Part shown: piece by piece, positions 1-8,079 of the stretch | Numbering within the stretch: position 1 is the stretch's first letter | Layout of the letters: each line of letters begins with the position of its first letter | Assembly: GCA_965207165.1 (NCBI GenBank) | Contig: OZ242265.1 | Location: forward strand, 1 to 64,000 | Length of the DNA stretch: 64,000 nucleotides | DNA from: JAAXHV01 sp965207165 | Lineage (GTDB): Bacteria; Pseudomonadota; Gammaproteobacteria; Eutrophobiales; Eutrophobiaceae | Reading direction: 5' to 3' | Notes under the pieces: generated by a model | The model's database searches: none | Told to the model about the DNA's origin: nothing | Seen by the model: the letters and a program-made list of their open reading frames with translations, nothing else | Made by a program: the position numbers and the translations under genes

Positions 1-128
1 GGAAATGAAGGAATTGCCTTGTTATTGCCTTATTTATCCATATAATGACAGTTAGTTATAGTTTATATAATCAACAATGAGTGCGTTAATTTACAGGTCG
101 TTTTCAAAATTTTCACTATTTTATACAT

Positions 129-146
129 TATCAATAATTATTGATA
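129..146. promoter_or_regulatory. Perfect 18-bp palindrome, probable operator of the AbiE-like pair
   Basis: An uninterrupted self-complementary sequence (half-site TATCAATAA) lies just before the ATG at 159 and overlaps a possible TTG start at 141. AbiEi-type antitoxins are known to repress their own promoters by binding inverted repeats, so this is the natural operator candidate. The role is inferred from position and symmetry. Confidence 0.5.
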
Positions 147-158
147 CTATCTATTTTG

Positions 159-1217
159 ATGATAAATAAAGCAATTCAAATTGAAGAAGAAGCTGGGAAA
201 GTAGTTTTGTCTATCTTGCAACGAATCCCCGGAATTATGGATCTCCGGGTTGAACTGGATCGCTGGATTGAAAATTATAGCGCCGACTTCCTTGTATCGT
301 TTCGAAAGCAGAACGACAGGAAGACTTTGCTGATTGAAGTCAAATCATCTGGTCAGCCTCGATTAGCGCGCGTTGCTGTTAACCGGTTACTTCTACTACA
401 GCACAATCGACCCCGTGATTATGGCGTATTTGTCGCACCGTATATCTCAGAAAGATCAGCCGAAATTTGCAAGAGTAACGGGATAGGCTATATCGATTTC
501 TCCGGTAATTGCTGGTTAAACCTTGATTCGATATACATAGAGATAAAGGGGAATCCGAATCGCTTTTCAAAGAAAAGTGAATTGAAATCGTTGTTCAAAC
601 CCAGAGCAGAGCGGATACTGAGAGCCATGTTATCTGAGCCTGGATATGAGTGGTCTGCAATGGAACTCGCGAAATCTGCTGGTGTCAGCATCGGCCAGGT
701 ATCTAATGTCCGCAAACTATTACTGGAACGTGAATGGATAGAGGATCAGAAAACAGGCACCAAGCTCATTGAACCTTACCAAATGCTTGCTTCCTGGTTG
801 ACCGAATATCGACCCGACAGGAGCGCCATATACGAACTTTACGATATGGGAGAAGTGGGAGATATTGAGTCGGCTATCTCAAGCTTTTGTGACAGTACAG
901 AGACCCGTTACGCATTCACCGGATTTTCCGGCGCCTCGCGCTATGCTCCGTTTATAACCTACAAGACAGTTGCTGTTTATATGGATATCTCACGGGAAAA
1001 TATTACGGAATTGCTATTCAAACCGGTGACGTCCGGCGCTAATATTAGGATTATTTCTCCCTATGATGACGGGGTATTTTACGGAACCCGCAACATACGG
1101 GACCAATCTGTGGCATCTTCCGTACAGTGTTACCTTGATCTCAAGGATGAAAAAGCAAGGGGAGAAGAAGCGGCTGAGGCCTTGCTGGAACAGGTGATTA
1201 AACCATCATGGCAGTAA
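159..1217 (+). CDS. AbiEi-like antitoxin / transcriptional regulator of a type IV toxin-antitoxin pair
   Basis: A 352-residue protein if the ATG at 159 is used; an in-frame TTG at 141 would add six residues. The N-terminal ~140 residues include the segment TLLIEVKSSGQPRLARVAV, of restriction-endonuclease-like character. A winged-helix region follows (about residues 155-205, containing SAMELAKSAGVSIGQVSNV), and then a C-terminal domain. This is the layout of AbiEi_2-like antitoxins, which repress their own operon and counteract a nucleotidyltransferase toxin. The next gene overlaps it by 10 bp and encodes just such a nucleotidyltransferase. A perfect palindrome sits at the start. Base composition is AT-rich compared with nhaA-mutS, which fits acquired DNA. 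The family call rests on architecture and partner rather than on a diagnostic motif. Confidence 0.7.
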   Translation: MINKAIQIEEEAGKVVLSILQRIPGIMDLRVELDRWIENYSADFLVSFRKQNDRKTLLIEVKSSGQPRLARVAVNRLLLLQHNRPRDYGVFVAPYISERSAEICKSNGIGYIDFSGNCWLNLDSIYIEIKGNPNRFSKKSELKSLFKPRAERILRAMLSEPGYEWSAMELAKSAGVSIGQVSNVRKLLLEREWIEDQKTGTKLIEPYQMLASWLTEYRPDRSAIYELYDMGEVGDIESAISSFCDSTETRYAFTGFSGASRYAPFITYKTVAVYMDISRENITELLFKPVTSGANIRIISPYDDGVFYGTRNIRDQSVASSVQCYLDLKDEKARGEEAAEALLEQVIKPSWQ

Positions 1218-2035
1218 CAAAGGTTGACTATCCCGATTTGGCAGTGCGGGCTGCCGAATCGGTGCTTCTGGAACTTGTTCGCATTCTCGGGGAATATCTC
1301 GATCATGTTGTCGTGATCGGCGGTATGGTTCCAAAATATCTGGTGACTAACGCCCAGGAAAAGCACATCGGTTCAATCGACGTTGACCTTGCCCTGGATC
1401 ATCGTCGTTTCGATGAACCAGCTTATCAAACATTACATAAATTACTCGATGAGCATGATTACCGTATAGATGCTAACCATCCATATATATATCGAAGAAT
1501 TGTTCTCATTGACGGCAATGAAATTACTGTTCAGGTCGATCTACTTTCAGGCGAATACGGCGGTACGGGCAGAAGTCGCAGAACACAAAAAATACAGGAT
1601 ATCCGGCCACGCAAAGCCCGCGGCACTGATATGGCATTTGATGACCCCATACATGTAAAAATTGCCGGAGAGTTACCTGGAGGTGCAAAAGATACTGCAA
1701 CTATACGTGTTGCAAGTATAGTCCCGTTTATTGTGATGAAGGCGATGGCTATGCGGGACCGCCTGAAACAAAAAGATCCCTATGACATTTATTATTGCCT
1801 GAAATACTTTCCAGGTGGAGTTGAAGAAATTGCTGAGTCATTCAGTTTGTTGAGAAGGAATAAGCTGGTCGGGGAAGCCTTGGGAATACTTGCGGAAAAA
1901 TTCGACTCACCGGAACATGTCGGGCCTGTCCATATCACGGAATTTCTTCAGATATCCGATCCATCTGATTCGGAAAGAACAAAACGGGATGCCTATGAAA
2001 GAATCCTGTATCTACTGAAATTCTGTGGTAAATGA
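1208..2035 (+). CDS. AbiEii-like nucleotidyltransferase toxin of a type IV toxin-antitoxin pair
   Basis: A 275-residue protein with the minimal nucleotidyltransferase signature. VVIGGMVPKYLV is the glycine-rich turn, HIGSIDVDLALD carries the two metal-binding aspartates (GS-x-D-x-D), and VQVDLLSGE supplies the third acidic residue. The later segment MKAMAMRDRLKQKDPYDIYY matches the K..A...R...KD..D motif that AbiEii/AbiGii toxins use in the active site. AbiE toxins of this fold arrest growth and can abort phage infection; some transfer nucleotides to tRNA. The start codon overlaps the end of the antitoxin gene by 10 bp, implying translational coupling. All expected active-site residues are present, so the enzyme appears intact. 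Confidence 0.75.
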   Translation: MAVTKVDYPDLAVRAAESVLLELVRILGEYLDHVVVIGGMVPKYLVTNAQEKHIGSIDVDLALDHRRFDEPAYQTLHKLLDEHDYRIDANHPYIYRRIVLIDGNEITVQVDLLSGEYGGTGRSRRTQKIQDIRPRKARGTDMAFDDPIHVKIAGELPGGAKDTATIRVASIVPFIVMKAMAMRDRLKQKDPYDIYYCLKYFPGGVEEIAESFSLLRRNKLVGEALGILAEKFDSPEHVGPVHITEFLQISDPSDSERTKRDAYERILYLLKFCGK

Positions 2036-2139
2036 CCCCAATAGTTTTGAAATGTTTGTGTAATAAGCCAATTTGTGTCCGTCCGATGTCGCTGTCATAG
2101 TTTTTTCAAAATCAATGAGTTACGCTTCAAAAAGTCAGG

Positions 2140-2727
2140 TCAGTCGAGGTAATGCTCGTTGAGTTGTTTTGCTCGGGAAATTATCTTAATTTTCAAAGAA
2201 CGCACAAGCTTGGATATTTCACTGACAGCAGAGGAAACCTTATCCAAATTTGATTGGTACCCTTTTTTGTTAGTTTTGATATCAGTACTTAACACACCCT
2301 CCTGATAACCCCAGTAAAGACCTGCTTGACTATAAACTTGTTCAGCCTCCTCACTCATTTCGGGGAAATAAATTGCAATCATTGCTATTGCGTTTCTCAT
2401 CCTTTCACAATTCTCCATATATTGAATCCGGAACTCTGAAATTTCCATGTTTGAAGTGGATTGAATGTAGCTCTTCGTCAAAGAATTCTCAAAATCTATC
2501 CGTAAAAGAATTTTATGCAATTCTTCGAGTTTCTTTCGTTCCAGCTTAATTTGCTCCACACGACGGTCATTGATGAGCCTGTCTTTCTGAAGTGTAGTAT
2601 CTTTCTCTGTATTCTTTTCAGCGATTTTAAGCTGGCTCTGCGTGTTCATTTTTGTTGTCATAAGCGCAATAAAGAGGCCTACTAATGTTCCAAATAAAAA
2701 TTGATACGGTAAAAATTGCTCAAACAT
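2140..2727 (-). CDS. Small membrane-anchored coiled-coil protein, function unknown
   Basis: A 195-residue protein. I chose the ATG at 2727 because GGAG lies about ten bases upstream, although the frame stays open for 16 more codons. Residues ~5-25 (LPYQFLFGTLVGLFIALMTT) form one membrane segment. About 50 highly charged residues rich in K, E, R and D follow and probably form a coiled coil, and the rest looks helical and soluble. I recognise no family. It is AT-rich, stands between two toxin-antitoxin loci, and shares their accessory look. A role as a membrane-tethered accessory or defence protein is possible, but nothing in the sequence proves it. Confidence 0.6.
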   Translation of the reverse strand: MFEQFLPYQFLFGTLVGLFIALMTTKMNTQSQLKIAEKNTEKDTTLQKDRLINDRRVEQIKLERKKLEELHKILLRIDFENSLTKSYIQSTSNMEISEFRIQYMENCERMRNAIAMIAIYFPEMSEEAEQVYSQAGLYWGYQEGVLSTDIKTNKKGYQSNLDKVSSAVSEISKLVRSLKIKIISRAKQLNEHYLD

Positions 2728-2844
2728 AATATTTACTCCACAGTTGAACCTCGTCGAATTTGCCGGAGACTCCACTCAAGACTTACATTCCGTAACCCCT
2801 TCCTTTGACTGGCAATGGATGTACAGAGAAAACAGCTATCCCAT

Positions 2845-3111
2845 CTAAAAGAGATCGGCATGTGTTCCTGTCCGGCGCAGGATCAAGTGATTAATATCAA
2901 GCTCATAAATCAGAATCCAGTCCGGGCCGACATGCGCGTCCCAGGCATGCCTGTACTTTCCTGATAATTTGTGAAGCCGGGCGCTCGGTGGCAGTGGCTG
3001 GTTTGTAGCCGGCGTGTCGATAAACGTCTCAAGTTGTCGAATATCCCAGCCCCGTTTTTTGATCTGCCTGTAGTCTTTGAGAAAGCGATTCGCATAGGAA
3101 ATCTTTCGCAT
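2845..3111 (-). CDS. yafQ: YafQ-family mRNA interferase toxin
   Basis: An 88-residue RelE/ParE-fold toxin close in length to E. coli YafQ. The diagnostic C-terminal half is present: KLSGKYRHAWDAHVGPDW followed by ILIYEL and the final RTGTHADLF. These contain the conserved His/Asp/His residues used for ribosome-dependent mRNA cleavage. The N-terminus (FLKDYRQIKKRGWD) is also typical. It lies two bases after the stop of the DinJ/RelB-type antitoxin gene and is surely cotranscribed with it. The catalytic residues appear intact, so the toxin is probably active when free. YafQ family members cleave translated mRNA, classically at in-frame AAA codons. Confidence 0.88.
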   Translation of the reverse strand: MRKISYANRFLKDYRQIKKRGWDIRQLETFIDTPATNQPLPPSARLHKLSGKYRHAWDAHVGPDWILIYELDINHLILRRTGTHADLF

Positions 3112-3113
3112 AT

Positions 3114-3383
3114 CTACCCTGTATCACTGCGCGCCTCCAGGTCAGCGAAAACCTCCCTGGTAGAATCGAACTGTTTCAGGTTATGGGCGGGTTCTTCCAA
3201 TGCCGCAATGGTGTCATCATTGGGTATGCGGGCATCAAACGGCAACCCCCTGCGCAGGACTAATTGGCTCAGCGCCATGCGGATATATTCTGTGGGTTTT
3301 AATCCAAGCCGGGAGAGTATGGCTTCGGCTTCGGTTTTAAGTTCCGGCTCAATTCGGATTTGCATCTGTTTGGTTCTGCTCAT
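3114..3383 (-). CDS. dinJ: DinJ/RelB-family antitoxin
   Basis: An 89-residue protein with a ribbon-helix-helix N-terminus. The beta strand KQMQIRIEPELK and the helix LSRLGLKPTEYIRMALSQL are characteristic of DinJ/RelB antitoxins. The C-terminal half (ALEEPAHNLKQFDSTREVF) would wrap the toxin. It is the first gene of a two-gene operon with yafQ, which fits the usual antitoxin-first order. Such antitoxins repress their own promoter by binding palindromes; a weak CAATA/TATTG inverted repeat at 3442-3455 upstream is a possible operator, but it is too short to be sure of. Confidence 0.85.
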   Translation of the reverse strand: MSRTKQMQIRIEPELKTEAEAILSRLGLKPTEYIRMALSQLVLRRGLPFDARIPNDDTIAALEEPAHNLKQFDSTREVFADLEARSDTG

Positions 3384-3594
3384 AACGATAATTGCCCCTG
3401 TGCTTACCTGGATATAGTCTGAATGAAATAGCTACCATTTGCAATACAAATATTGTGCCAGTTAGCGGATGTAAATCAGAATGATACAAATGGATGATCG
3501 GTCTTGTTCTCGCTGCTACTGCCATCAATCTGACGGTTACCGGTTTCCTGGTAACACTTTGATTTCAACTTTCAAGCAGTTGACTCGATAGGCT

Positions 3595-4806
3595 TCATGC
3601 CTGTTGAGCATCACTCACAGCCTTCGGCAGGCTGAATTGCAGCAGTACCCAGGCAGCCAGCGCGGACAGCAACGAACCCATCAGGATACCCAGGCGGTCG
3701 CCGCTGAAATAGGCGCCGCTTCCGTGTTCAAAAGCCAGTCCGGCGATAAACAGGCTCATGGTGAAGCCGATACCGCAGGCGCAGGCTACGCCGAGGAGTT
3801 GAGTCCAATTGACGTCTTTCGGCAGCCGGGCGAGACCCAGGGCGACGGCGACGCCCGTGAAGAGCACAATACCAAGTGGTTTGCCCAGTACCAGACCGCT
3901 GGTCACGCCCAGTGTAACGGGATGCAACAGTGCATCCAGTGATACCCCTGACAGGGACAGCCCGGCGTTGACAAAGGCAAACGCCGGGAGAATCACGAAC
4001 GCGACGGGTTCGTGCAGGTTATGTTCCAGTTCGCGCAAGGGGCAATGCCCCTCTTTATCCCGCATCGGTATGCAAAATGCGATGAGCACGCCCGCCAGCG
4101 TCGCATGGACCCCGGATTTCAGCACCGCGATCCACAGGACTACCCCCAGCAATATGTAGCTGGAAGTACGCGTCACTCCCATGCGGTTCATGGCGGCCGC
4201 AATGCCGAGTGTGACGGCGCCGATAACCAGCATCGTGGGAGAGAGAGCTGCAGAATAGAACAGCGCGATGATGACGATGGCGGCAAGATCATCCAGTATC
4301 GCCAGCGTAAGCAAAAAAACCTTGAGGGAAACAGGGACCCTGGCGCCGAAGGACCCCAGCAGGGCGAGTGCGAAGGCGATGTCGGTCGCGACCGGGATTG
4401 CCCAGCCGTCCATTGCCACGGAATCTCCCAGGTTGAACCAGATATATATGGATGCGGGCACAACCATGCCGCCCAGCGCGCCCATGCCCGGCAAAATCAC
4501 CTGGTCGAAAGAGGACAGCTCACCATCCATGATCTCGCGCTTGATTTCGAGCCCTATGAGGAAAAAGAACACTGCCATGAGCCCGTCATTTACCCAGAGC
4601 AGCAGCGGCTTGCTGATGACCAGGTTACCGACCTGGACCGCAACCGTCATATCGATAAGGGCCGCATAGATGCCCGATAACGGCGAGTTGGCTATCAGCA
4701 TGGCGATGACGACACAGACGATAAGCAGAACGCCGCCTGCAGTCTCAAGTTGCAGAAACTCGCGCAACGCGTCCGCCATGGTCGGTGTCTGTTTTGGTGT
4801 TTCCAT
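3595..4806 (-). CDS. nhaA: NhaA Na+/H+ antiporter
   Basis: A 403-residue inner-membrane protein with the hydrophobic pattern of about twelve membrane segments seen in NhaA. The key acidic residues are present: D142 in PVATDIAFALALL corresponds to E. coli Asp133, and the adjacent pair in AILDDLAAIVI (D172, D173) corresponds to Asp163/Asp164, which bind Na+ and protons. NhaA exchanges two external protons for one internal Na+ and supports pH and salt homeostasis. The gene begins one base after the stop of a phosphatase gene remnant on the same strand. No regulator such as nhaR is nearby. Confidence 0.95.
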   Translation of the reverse strand: METPKQTPTMADALREFLQLETAGGVLLIVCVVIAMLIANSPLSGIYAALIDMTVAVQVGNLVISKPLLLWVNDGLMAVFFFLIGLEIKREIMDGELSSFDQVILPGMGALGGMVVPASIYIWFNLGDSVAMDGWAIPVATDIAFALALLGSFGARVPVSLKVFLLTLAILDDLAAIVIIALFYSAALSPTMLVIGAVTLGIAAAMNRMGVTRTSSYILLGVVLWIAVLKSGVHATLAGVLIAFCIPMRDKEGHCPLRELEHNLHEPVAFVILPAFAFVNAGLSLSGVSLDALLHPVTLGVTSGLVLGKPLGIVLFTGVAVALGLARLPKDVNWTQLLGVACACGIGFTMSLFIAGLAFEHGSGAYFSGDRLGILMGSLLSALAAWVLLQFSLPKAVSDAQQA

Positions 4807-4807
4807 G

Positions 4808-4930
4808 CTACCCGGGTATTTTGACCAGTATCATCGAGATATTGTCCTTAACGCCGTTTTCGTTAGCCGTCTGCACCAGTTCCGCGGCGGTTCGCGCAAG
4901 CCTGCCTTTGCCGGTGAGGGCTGAGATAGT
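4808..4930 (-). pseudogene. C-terminal remnant of a PP2C-type protein phosphatase
   Basis: Reading the minus strand from about 4930 to the TAG at 4808-4810 gives a peptide ending in ARTAAELVQTANENGVK then DNISMILVKIPG. The pattern AA..LV..AN..GV.DNIS.ILV is the typical last helix and strand of PP2C-family Ser/Thr phosphatases, including the late metal-binding DN. The frame stays open upstream into the fdxA tail, but that part does not resemble a phosphatase. It stops one base before nhaA. I read this as the relic of a phosphatase gene whose front was deleted between fdxA and nhaA. Confidence 0.55.
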
Positions 4931-4982
4931 GATGTTCCCGGCAGTGCTCACGGTGCCGGTTGGGGGAAGTCGCCCAGGTCTG

Positions 4983-5306
4983 TTAACGCTCCAGGTATTG
5001 GAGCTTGCCTTCTGTCTCTTTCCAGTCGTCCGCGTCGGCAGGCGCGTCCTTCATTTCATTGATGACAGGCCATTCCCTGGAGAGTTCTGCATTCAGTGCT
5101 ATGAATTCCTGCTGGCTGTCGTCAACGTCTTCATCAGACATGATGGCGTCGACCGGGCATTCCGGTTCGCACAAGGTGCAATCAATACACTCGTCAGGGT
5201 CGATGACCAGCATATTGGGACCTTCATGGAAGCAATCGACCGGGCAGACTTCCACACAGTCAGTGTATTTGCACTTGATGCAGCTTTCTGTGACGATAAA
5301 AGGCAT
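4983..5306 (-). CDS. fdxA: FdxA, seven-iron ferredoxin
   Basis: A 107-residue ferredoxin of the Azotobacter FdI type. Nine cysteines (9, 12, 17, 21, 25, 40, 43, 46, 50) are arranged to bind one [3Fe-4S] and one [4Fe-4S] cluster, with the motifs CIKCKYTDCVEVCPVDC and CIDCTLCEPECP. The acidic C-terminal extension after residue 55 is typical. It is a soluble one-electron carrier; the physiological partner cannot be read from the sequence. It follows mutS on the same strand but has its own promoter (5352-5379). The mutS-fdxA adjacency also occurs in pseudomonads. Confidence 0.93.
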   Translation of the reverse strand: MPFIVTESCIKCKYTDCVEVCPVDCFHEGPNMLVIDPDECIDCTLCEPECPVDAIMSDEDVDDSQQEFIALNAELSREWPVINEMKDAPADADDWKETEGKLQYLER

Positions 5307-5351
5307 GAGAACGTCCTAATGTAGGTTGAGTTACAGTATTCAGTGTGACAG

Positions 5352-5379
5352 ATTATAGCTTATAACCATTCCAATTCAA
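5352..5379 (-). promoter_or_regulatory. Sigma-70 promoter of fdxA
   Basis: On the minus strand, TTGAAT (5374-5379) is followed after 16 bp by a perfect TATAAT (5352-5357). This places the transcription start near 5345, about 40 bases before the fdxA ATG. It is among the best sigma-70 matches in the window. Confidence 0.7.
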
Positions 5380-5405
5380 AAGCGGCCATATCCTGTTCAT
5401 CCATG

Positions 5406-7958
5406 TTAATTCCGGACCAGTTTGCACAAACGGTATAAAATTTCCAGCGCCTGTTTGGGCGTGACACTGTCCGGGTCGACCTCTTTCAATAATTTCCGTA
5501 TTTCATCGGGTTGTTGGAACAGGTCCCGTTGCGGCGTATCCGGGAGCAGGTCTACGGCGTTCTTTTCCATGATGTCGAGCTGGTGGTTCGCCTGGTTGAT
5601 GACTGCGCGGGGAATGCCCGCCAGTTGCGCCACCTGGATGCCGTAACTCCGGTTCGTGGCCCCGGGTTTGACCGTGTACAGGAAAATGATCTCGTTATTG
5701 TGTTTAATCGCGTCCAGGTGCGCGTTCCTGACGGTATCCATGAGTTCCGGCAAGGCGGTCAATTCGAAATAATGGGTGGCAAACAGGGTAAAAGCCCGTA
5801 CCTTGTTCGCCAGGTAGGCAGCGCAGGACCAGGCCAGGGCCAGGCCGTCGTAAGTGCTGGTGCCGCGGCCTATCTCGTCAATCAATACCAGGCTCCTGTC
5901 CGTGGCGTTGTTCAGGATCGTCGCGGTTTCCACCATCTCGGCCATGAAGGTGGATTTGCCGGAGGAAATATCGTCAACCGCGCCGATACGGGTGAAGATG
6001 CGGTCAACGGGGCCGAGCACTGCCTTGTCCGCGGGGACGAAACTGCCGATATGCGCCAGCAATGTGATGAGCGCGGCCTGGCGCATGTAGGTTGACTTGC
6101 CTCCCATGTTCGGGCCGGTAATCAACAGCATCCTGGTGGCCTCGTCCAGCCGGATGTCGTTGGCAATGAAAGGATTGCCCTGCAACCGCTCGATCACCGC
6201 GTGACGGCCTCCCTGGATATCCAGTCCGGGGTCCTCGACGAATTCGGGCCGGCAGTAATCGAGCGTGTCCGCCCGCTCGGCAAAACACGCCAGCACGTCT
6301 GCCTCGCACAGCGCTGCCGCGCCGGCCTGCAACGGGACCAGGTCGATGCAGATACGCTCGAGGATCTGTTCATACAGCATTTTTTCCCTTGCCAGGGCGC
6401 GTTCCCTGGCGCTCAGCACCTTGTCTTCGAAGTCTTTTAATTCCGCGGTGATGAAGCGTTCCGTGGATTTCAGGGTCTGCCTCCTGTGATAGCGCTCCGG
6501 AACGGCTTCGCTGTGCAACCGGGAAACCTCTATGTAGTAGCCGTGCACGCGGTTGAAGCCCACTTTCAGCGTGGGGATCCCGGTCTGTTCGCGTTCGCGC
6601 TCCTCAAGCGAGTCCAGGTATGTCCCGGCGTCCCGGCCCAGTTGCCGTAACTGGTCCAGTTCGGCATCAAAACCCTGTGCGATCACGCCACCTTCCCGGA
6701 TAATTGCTGCCGGTGTTTCCAGCAAGGCCGATCCCAGGTACGCCTTCAGGTCGGGGAATTCATGGATCGCCTCGTTAAGTTCATCAAGACGGGGACTGCT
6801 CAGGGTTGCCAGTGTCGCTTTCAGGTCCGGCAGCCGCAGCAGCGACTTGTGCAGTTGCGACAAGTCCCTGGGGCGCGCAGACTTAAGGGCTACCCGCGCC
6901 AGGATGCGTTCAAGGTCGTTTACGCGTTTTAATGATTCGTGGACCGCAAGGTAGGATTTTCCCGTTGACAGGTGGTTGACGGCGTCATGCCGCAAGCGCA
7001 GGGCATGTTGATCGCGCAGGGGCCGGTTCAACCAGCGTCTGAGCAACCGGCTGCCCATTGCCGTGACCGTAGTGTCCAGCACACCCAGCAGGCTGTTTGC
7101 CTTCCTGCCGCTGAGATCCTGTTCCAGTTCCAGGTTACGGCGGCTTACCGCATCGACAATGATACCGTCCGAACGGTCTTCGACCTTGATCGGTTGCAGG
7201 TGCAGCAGTGCCGTGCTCTGGGTCTCATTGACGTATTTCAACAGCGCTCCCGCGGCTGCGGTCGCCGCGGGCAGCTCTGCGCAACCCAGGCCTTCCAGCC
7301 CATTTACCCGGTATTGCCGCTTGATGACGTCTGCGGCCGTCGATTGGTCGAATTGCCACGCGGCGCGACTTACCACGCTGTTGCAGGAGATGCCCCGGCT
7401 TTCTTCCAGGTCGCTGCCTTCGCAGACCAGCAGTTCGGCGGGCTGCAACCGCGCCAGTTCGTCTTGCAACGAGGTCATATCAGGGGTCTGACAGAGTATG
7501 AAGCGGCCGTCAGCCAGGTTAAGCGCGGCTATGCCATACTCGCCAGCGAGAGGGTGAACGCACACCAGCAGGCTGTCGGCCTTTTCTTCCAGCAACAACT
7601 CATCCGTAACGGTCCCCGGGGTAACCACGCGGGTCACTTTTCTTTCAACCGGCCCTTTCGCCAGGGCGGGGTCGCCGATTTGTTCACAGATGGCGACCGA
7701 TTCACCCTGCCGGATCAGCTTTGCCAGGTAGGAATCAACAGCATGGTAGGGCACGCCGGCCATGGGGATAACCTGTTTGTCCGACTTGCCCCGGGAGGTC
7801 AGGGTGATGTCGAGCAGACGGGCCGCCTTACGCGCATCCTCGAAAAACAGTTCGTAGAAATCGCCCATACGGAAGAACAGCAGGATATCGGGGTAGTCAG
7901 CCTTGAAGCCCAGGTACTGCTGCATGACCGGTGTGTGTGTGGGGTTGTTAGCGGGCAT
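5406..7958 (-). CDS. mutS: MutS DNA mismatch recognition ATPase
   Basis: An 850-residue MutS. I chose the ATG at 7958 because THTPVMQQYLGFKAD then aligns with the usual N-terminus; an in-frame ATG at 8009 adds 17 residues but has poor Shine-Dalgarno spacing. The mismatch-binding Phe lies in FFRMGDFYELF (F-x-E). The Walker A GPNMGGKSTYMRQ, the Walker B LVLIDEIGRGTSTYDG and the ABC-type signature DDISSGKSTF mark the ATPase. MutS binds mispairs and recruits MutL. It is divergent from htpG, and its upstream region overlaps the htpG heat-shock promoter. Confidence 0.97.
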   Translation of the reverse strand: MPANNPTHTPVMQQYLGFKADYPDILLFFRMGDFYELFFEDARKAARLLDITLTSRGKSDKQVIPMAGVPYHAVDSYLAKLIRQGESVAICEQIGDPALAKGPVERKVTRVVTPGTVTDELLLEEKADSLLVCVHPLAGEYGIAALNLADGRFILCQTPDMTSLQDELARLQPAELLVCEGSDLEESRGISCNSVVSRAAWQFDQSTAADVIKRQYRVNGLEGLGCAELPAATAAAGALLKYVNETQSTALLHLQPIKVEDRSDGIIVDAVSRRNLELEQDLSGRKANSLLGVLDTTVTAMGSRLLRRWLNRPLRDQHALRLRHDAVNHLSTGKSYLAVHESLKRVNDLERILARVALKSARPRDLSQLHKSLLRLPDLKATLATLSSPRLDELNEAIHEFPDLKAYLGSALLETPAAIIREGGVIAQGFDAELDQLRQLGRDAGTYLDSLEEREREQTGIPTLKVGFNRVHGYYIEVSRLHSEAVPERYHRRQTLKSTERFITAELKDFEDKVLSARERALAREKMLYEQILERICIDLVPLQAGAAALCEADVLACFAERADTLDYCRPEFVEDPGLDIQGGRHAVIERLQGNPFIANDIRLDEATRMLLITGPNMGGKSTYMRQAALITLLAHIGSFVPADKAVLGPVDRIFTRIGAVDDISSGKSTFMAEMVETATILNNATDRSLVLIDEIGRGTSTYDGLALAWSCAAYLANKVRAFTLFATHYFELTALPELMDTVRNAHLDAIKHNNEIIFLYTVKPGATNRSYGIQVAQLAGIPRAVINQANHQLDIMEKNAVDLLPDTPQRDLFQQPDEIRKLLKEVDPDSVTPKQALEILYRLCKLVRN

Positions 7959-8014
7959 TGGTTTATTCTGGTGACTGCGAAAGCAGGGGTCAAGCCCGGA
8001 ATGGTGCATTTCCC

Positions 8015-8044
8015 CTTGAAATTCACTACAGTGATCCCCAAGTT
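8015..8044 (+). promoter_or_regulatory. Sigma-32 (RpoH) heat-shock promoter of htpG
   Basis: CTTGAAA (8015-8021), a 14-bp spacer and CCCCAAGTT (8036-8044) closely match the RpoH consensus CTTGAAA-N(11-16)-CCCCATNT. Transcription would start about 30 bases before the htpG ATG at 8080, which also has a GGGGA ribosome binding site. htpG is a classical heat-shock gene, which supports the call. Confidence 0.8.
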
Positions 8045-8079
8045 AGGCACTTGTACATTTTGTTTTAGACGGGGATACC

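Noticed and set aside
3489..3562. Short hydrophobic frame (MIGLVLAATAINLTVTGFLV) upstream of nhaA on the plus strand
   Set aside because: It recalls an antiporter subunit (MnhC/NuoK-like) helix, but 21-24 codons without a ribosome binding site or neighbours are too little to call a gene or a relic.
4012..4680. Long plus-strand frame inside nhaA (222 codons)
   Set aside because: It lies antisense to a clear nhaA gene, is rich in His, Gln, Arg and Gly as expected of an antisense frame, and matches no family.
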